From positions 1 to 15,254 of the forward strand of contig WRMT01000037.1 in the NCBI GenBank assembly GCA_009777005.1: a stretch of DNA of 15,254 nucleotides, given 5' to 3'. The translations under genes were made by a program, and so were the position numbers. Positions 13,732-15,254 of this stretch are shown one piece after another. The notes beneath the pieces are model-generated. The model did no database searches, was not told the DNA's origin, and saw only the letters and a list, made by a program, of their open reading frames with translations. The stretch comes from Methanobrevibacter sp. GTDB lineage: Archaea; Methanobacteriota; Methanobacteria; Methanobacteriales; Methanobacteriaceae. The stretch's first letter is position 1, and each line of letters opens with the position of its first letter.

Positions 13732-14481
13732 TTATCTATTAAATTTCCCTAAAGATAGTTTATTACCATTTACTTGATTCAAAAGAATATCAATATAGCT
13801 ATCTGTTATTTCATAAGTGTTATAAGAATTAACGTCATTTCCACGTAGTTTTATTGAAGAAGTCGAACCTGCATTTACAAACAAAGTATTTTCCATTTTC
13901 CACAGATGATGGGCATGTTTATGTCCACACATCACAATATCCACATTATTTTCAATTAAAGATTGTAAAATATCTCCAGCATCAGATAAAACATTTCTTT
14001 CACGTCCTGTTTTAGGAACAGAAATAACATGATGATGCATAGCTACTATAGAAAATCTTGAATCAATAAAACATTTATTAAGTTCATTTTCCATCCATAA
14101 TTGTTGTGGTCTACCTATATGTCCCTTATCAACATCAGGATCACTACTATCCAAACCAATAACAGTTAAATCATCATCTTTAGTTAAAACCCAGCTAAGG
14201 TCTCCAATAAGATCTTCAAAAACTTCATAACCAACATTTCTAGCATCATGATTTCCAGGAACAGGAAATAAAGGAGATTTAAACATACTAAGATATTCTG
14301 TAGCTTTACAAAATTCTTCGTAATAGCCATTATTTGTTAAATCTCCTGTTAAAATTATCATGTCAGGGTTTAATTCATTTATTTGATTTACTATTTCTTT
14401 GAAAACACCTTCATTAAAAGTAGCATTACTAATGTGTAAATCGGAAATATGAGCTATAATTGTCATTAAGTTCATTATCAT
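13732..14481 (-). CDS. Calcineurin-like metallophosphoesterase (CpdA/3',5'-cyclic nucleotide PDE type)
   Basis: A 249-aa two-metal phosphoesterase. All family motifs are present in order: SDLH (13-16), GDLTNNG (46-52), GNHD (76-79), AMHHH (147-151) and GHKHAHH (186-192). This set and the length fit the class III cyclic nucleotide phosphodiesterase/CpdA group, which also includes enzymes acting on other phosphodiesters or phosphomonoesters; the true substrate is unknown. It is cytoplasmic, with no signal peptide. Three in-frame ATGs occur at 14479-14481, 14473-14475 and 14464-14466; none has a clear ribosome site, and the third (MTIIAHISDLH) gives the most typical N-terminus. It lies 23 bp after NAC, probably co-transcribed, and 583 bp upstream of the RNase-palm operon, where a PDE could oppose a nucleotide cyclase. 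Confidence 0.88.
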   Translation of the reverse strand: MIMNLMTIIAHISDLHISNATFNEGVFKEIVNQINELNPDMIILTGDLTNNGYYEEFCKATEYLSMFKSPLFPVPGNHDARNVGYEVFEDLIGDLSWVLTKDDDLTVIGLDSSDPDVDKGHIGRPQQLWMENELNKCFIDSRFSIVAMHHHVISVPKTGRERNVLSDAGDILQSLIENNVDIVMCGHKHAHHLWKMENTLFVNAGSTSSIKLRGNDVNSYNTYEITDSYIDILLNQVNGNKLSLGKFNR

Positions 14482-14504
14482 TAAAATTTCAACAATATTA
14501 TAAA

Positions 14505-14855
14505 TTATTGATTTAATTTTAGAATTGCCTCTGCTAAATCACCATTAGTAGATATTAAAGCTTCTTCAGCTTCATTCTCACTTACATTAGCTTGGTTTGC
14601 AACCATTTCAATATCTTCATCTGGAATAACAAGTTCAGTTTCAATTTTTGCTTCAACAGCCTTTCCAGTTACTTGATAGGTCTCCTGTCCCATAACATTC
14701 ATCAAATTAACATCAGCCTCAGAAATAATTAATTCTTTATCTTCAAACCGAATGATAACCTCTTTTACTCCAGGAAGGTCTTTCATGTCCATTCCCATTC
14801 TTTTCATTTGTCTTTCCATTTGTTTCATTTGTTTTGGATTCATTCCAGGTATCAT
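14505..14855 (-). CDS. nac: Archaeal nascent polypeptide-associated complex protein (NAC)
   Basis: A homodimeric ribosome-associated chaperone that contacts nascent chains. From the chosen start it has 116 aa. A Met/Lys-rich N-terminus (MIPGMNPKQMKQMERQMKRM) is followed by the NAC domain (about 28-72, GVKEVIIRFEDKELII) and a C-terminal UBA domain (about 78-115, with NVSENEAEEALISTNGD). This matches archaeal aNAC in length and order. A TTG four codons upstream (14865-14867) would lengthen the frame, but it forms part of the ribosome site TTGAGGAT; the ATG at 14853-14855, 6 nt after GAGG, is the start. The phosphoesterase gene follows after 23 bp. Confidence 0.95.
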   Translation of the reverse strand: MIPGMNPKQMKQMERQMKRMGMDMKDLPGVKEVIIRFEDKELIISEADVNLMNVMGQETYQVTGKAVEAKIETELVIPDEDIEMVANQANVSENEAEEALISTNGDLAEAILKLNQ

Positions 14856-14867
14856 AATAATCCTCAA

Positions 14868-15254
14868 TTAATATTTCTAAATTATTACTAATTAACATTA
14901 TATTTAATTATGTATAAATTTATTACTTAATAAAGTTTTTAATAAGAATCTCATGATATTTAAAAGAAGCGAAGTAAATTTTTTTTAAAAAAAAAAAAAA
15001 AATAAAAAATAAACAAAATTTTTTCTTAAATCTATAAATAATTAATAAATGAAAAAAAACTAATTTTAATGTTCATATAAATCTATAAAAATTAATATAC
15101 TCTTATAAAAATCTATATAAATCTATATAAACTTGTTTGTATTTGTTTTATCTTTAAATAATTTATATAAATCTATATCAACATATTTAAATTTATTTTA
15201 TATTATAATAATCTATATAAATCTATATAGACTTATTTATATTTATTTCATCTT
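14868..15254. other. Spacer upstream of NAC with A16 tract and repeats
   Basis: No gene seen up to the window edge. T8 (14979-14986) followed by A16 (14987-15002) is, on the minus strand, a T16 tract; it may end a transcript of a minus-strand gene beyond the window. Past it, a repeat occupies about 15070-15254. Confidence 0.55.
15070..15254. repeat. About 50-bp tandem repeat cut by the window edge
   Basis: ATATAAATCTATAT begins at 15115, 15165 and 15215, a 50-bp step, with a shorter relative at 15075. Between the cores are variable T-rich stretches such as TTTGTTTTATCTT and TATTTATTTCATCTT. The array continues past the last base, so its full length is unknown. Confidence 0.7.

Noticed and set aside
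14856..14867. TTG start four codons upstream for NAC
   Set aside because: The TTG lies in the TTGAGGAT ribosome site; the ATG at 14853-14855 has correct spacing and the usual NAC N-terminus.
1..15254. tRNA or rRNA genes
   Set aside because: In such AT-rich DNA, stable RNA genes would show as G+C-rich islands with a T-loop motif; none was seen.

Overview
The window reads as a piece of a very AT-rich methanogenic archaeon, most likely Methanobrevibacter or a close relative in the Methanobacteriaceae. The evidence is the archaeal gene set: small and large replication factor C subunits, a nascent polypeptide-associated complex (NAC) protein with a UBA domain, a NikR nickel regulator and a HycI-type [NiFe]-hydrogenase maturation protease. 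Archaeal signals agree: GGTGA and GGAGG ribosome sites, TATA-like boxes and oligo-T terminators. The genus is inferred; no database comparison was run.

Layout. All recognisable genes are on the minus strand except one small ribbon-helix-helix gene at 10352-10549. From left to right: hycI; a PRMT-like methyltransferase followed by nikR, which lies upstream of it on the minus strand; the rfcS-rfcL clamp-loader operon with a hairpin/oligo-T terminator; a MATE family exporter; a tiny membrane-anchored, Asn/Thr-rich protein packed with N-glycosylation sequons; a 650-bp array of 48-bp repeats; the RHH gene; an overlapping two-gene operon encoding a Zc3h12a/NYN-type RNase and a membrane protein with tandem palm (nucleotidyl-cyclase/GGDEF/GTP cyclohydrolase III-like) domains; a calcineurin-like phosphoesterase; and NAC.

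Non-coding DNA is extensive, and nearly every long spacer holds its own unrelated tandem repeat. Periods seen are 34, 39, 41, 60, 20, 41, 48, 60 and about 50 bp. The largest is the 48-bp array at 9185-9840, where two alternating versions of the unit make a roughly 96-bp higher-order repeat.

How the genes may work together. hycI and nikR share a nickel theme. rfcS and rfcL build the PCNA clamp loader; RfcL ends in a PIP box. The most intriguing unit is 10910-13148. The putative RNase and the GGDD palm protein overlap by 8-11 bp, and the ribosome site of the second gene lies in the last codons of the first. This is the architecture of a nucleotide-synthase plus RNase-effector pair. A CpdA-like phosphoesterase lies 583 bp upstream in the same orientation and could degrade a cyclic nucleotide. 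A nucleotide-signalled RNase circuit is an inference from domains and gene order. A housekeeping role, or a GTP cyclohydrolase III-like activity for the palm protein, remains possible.
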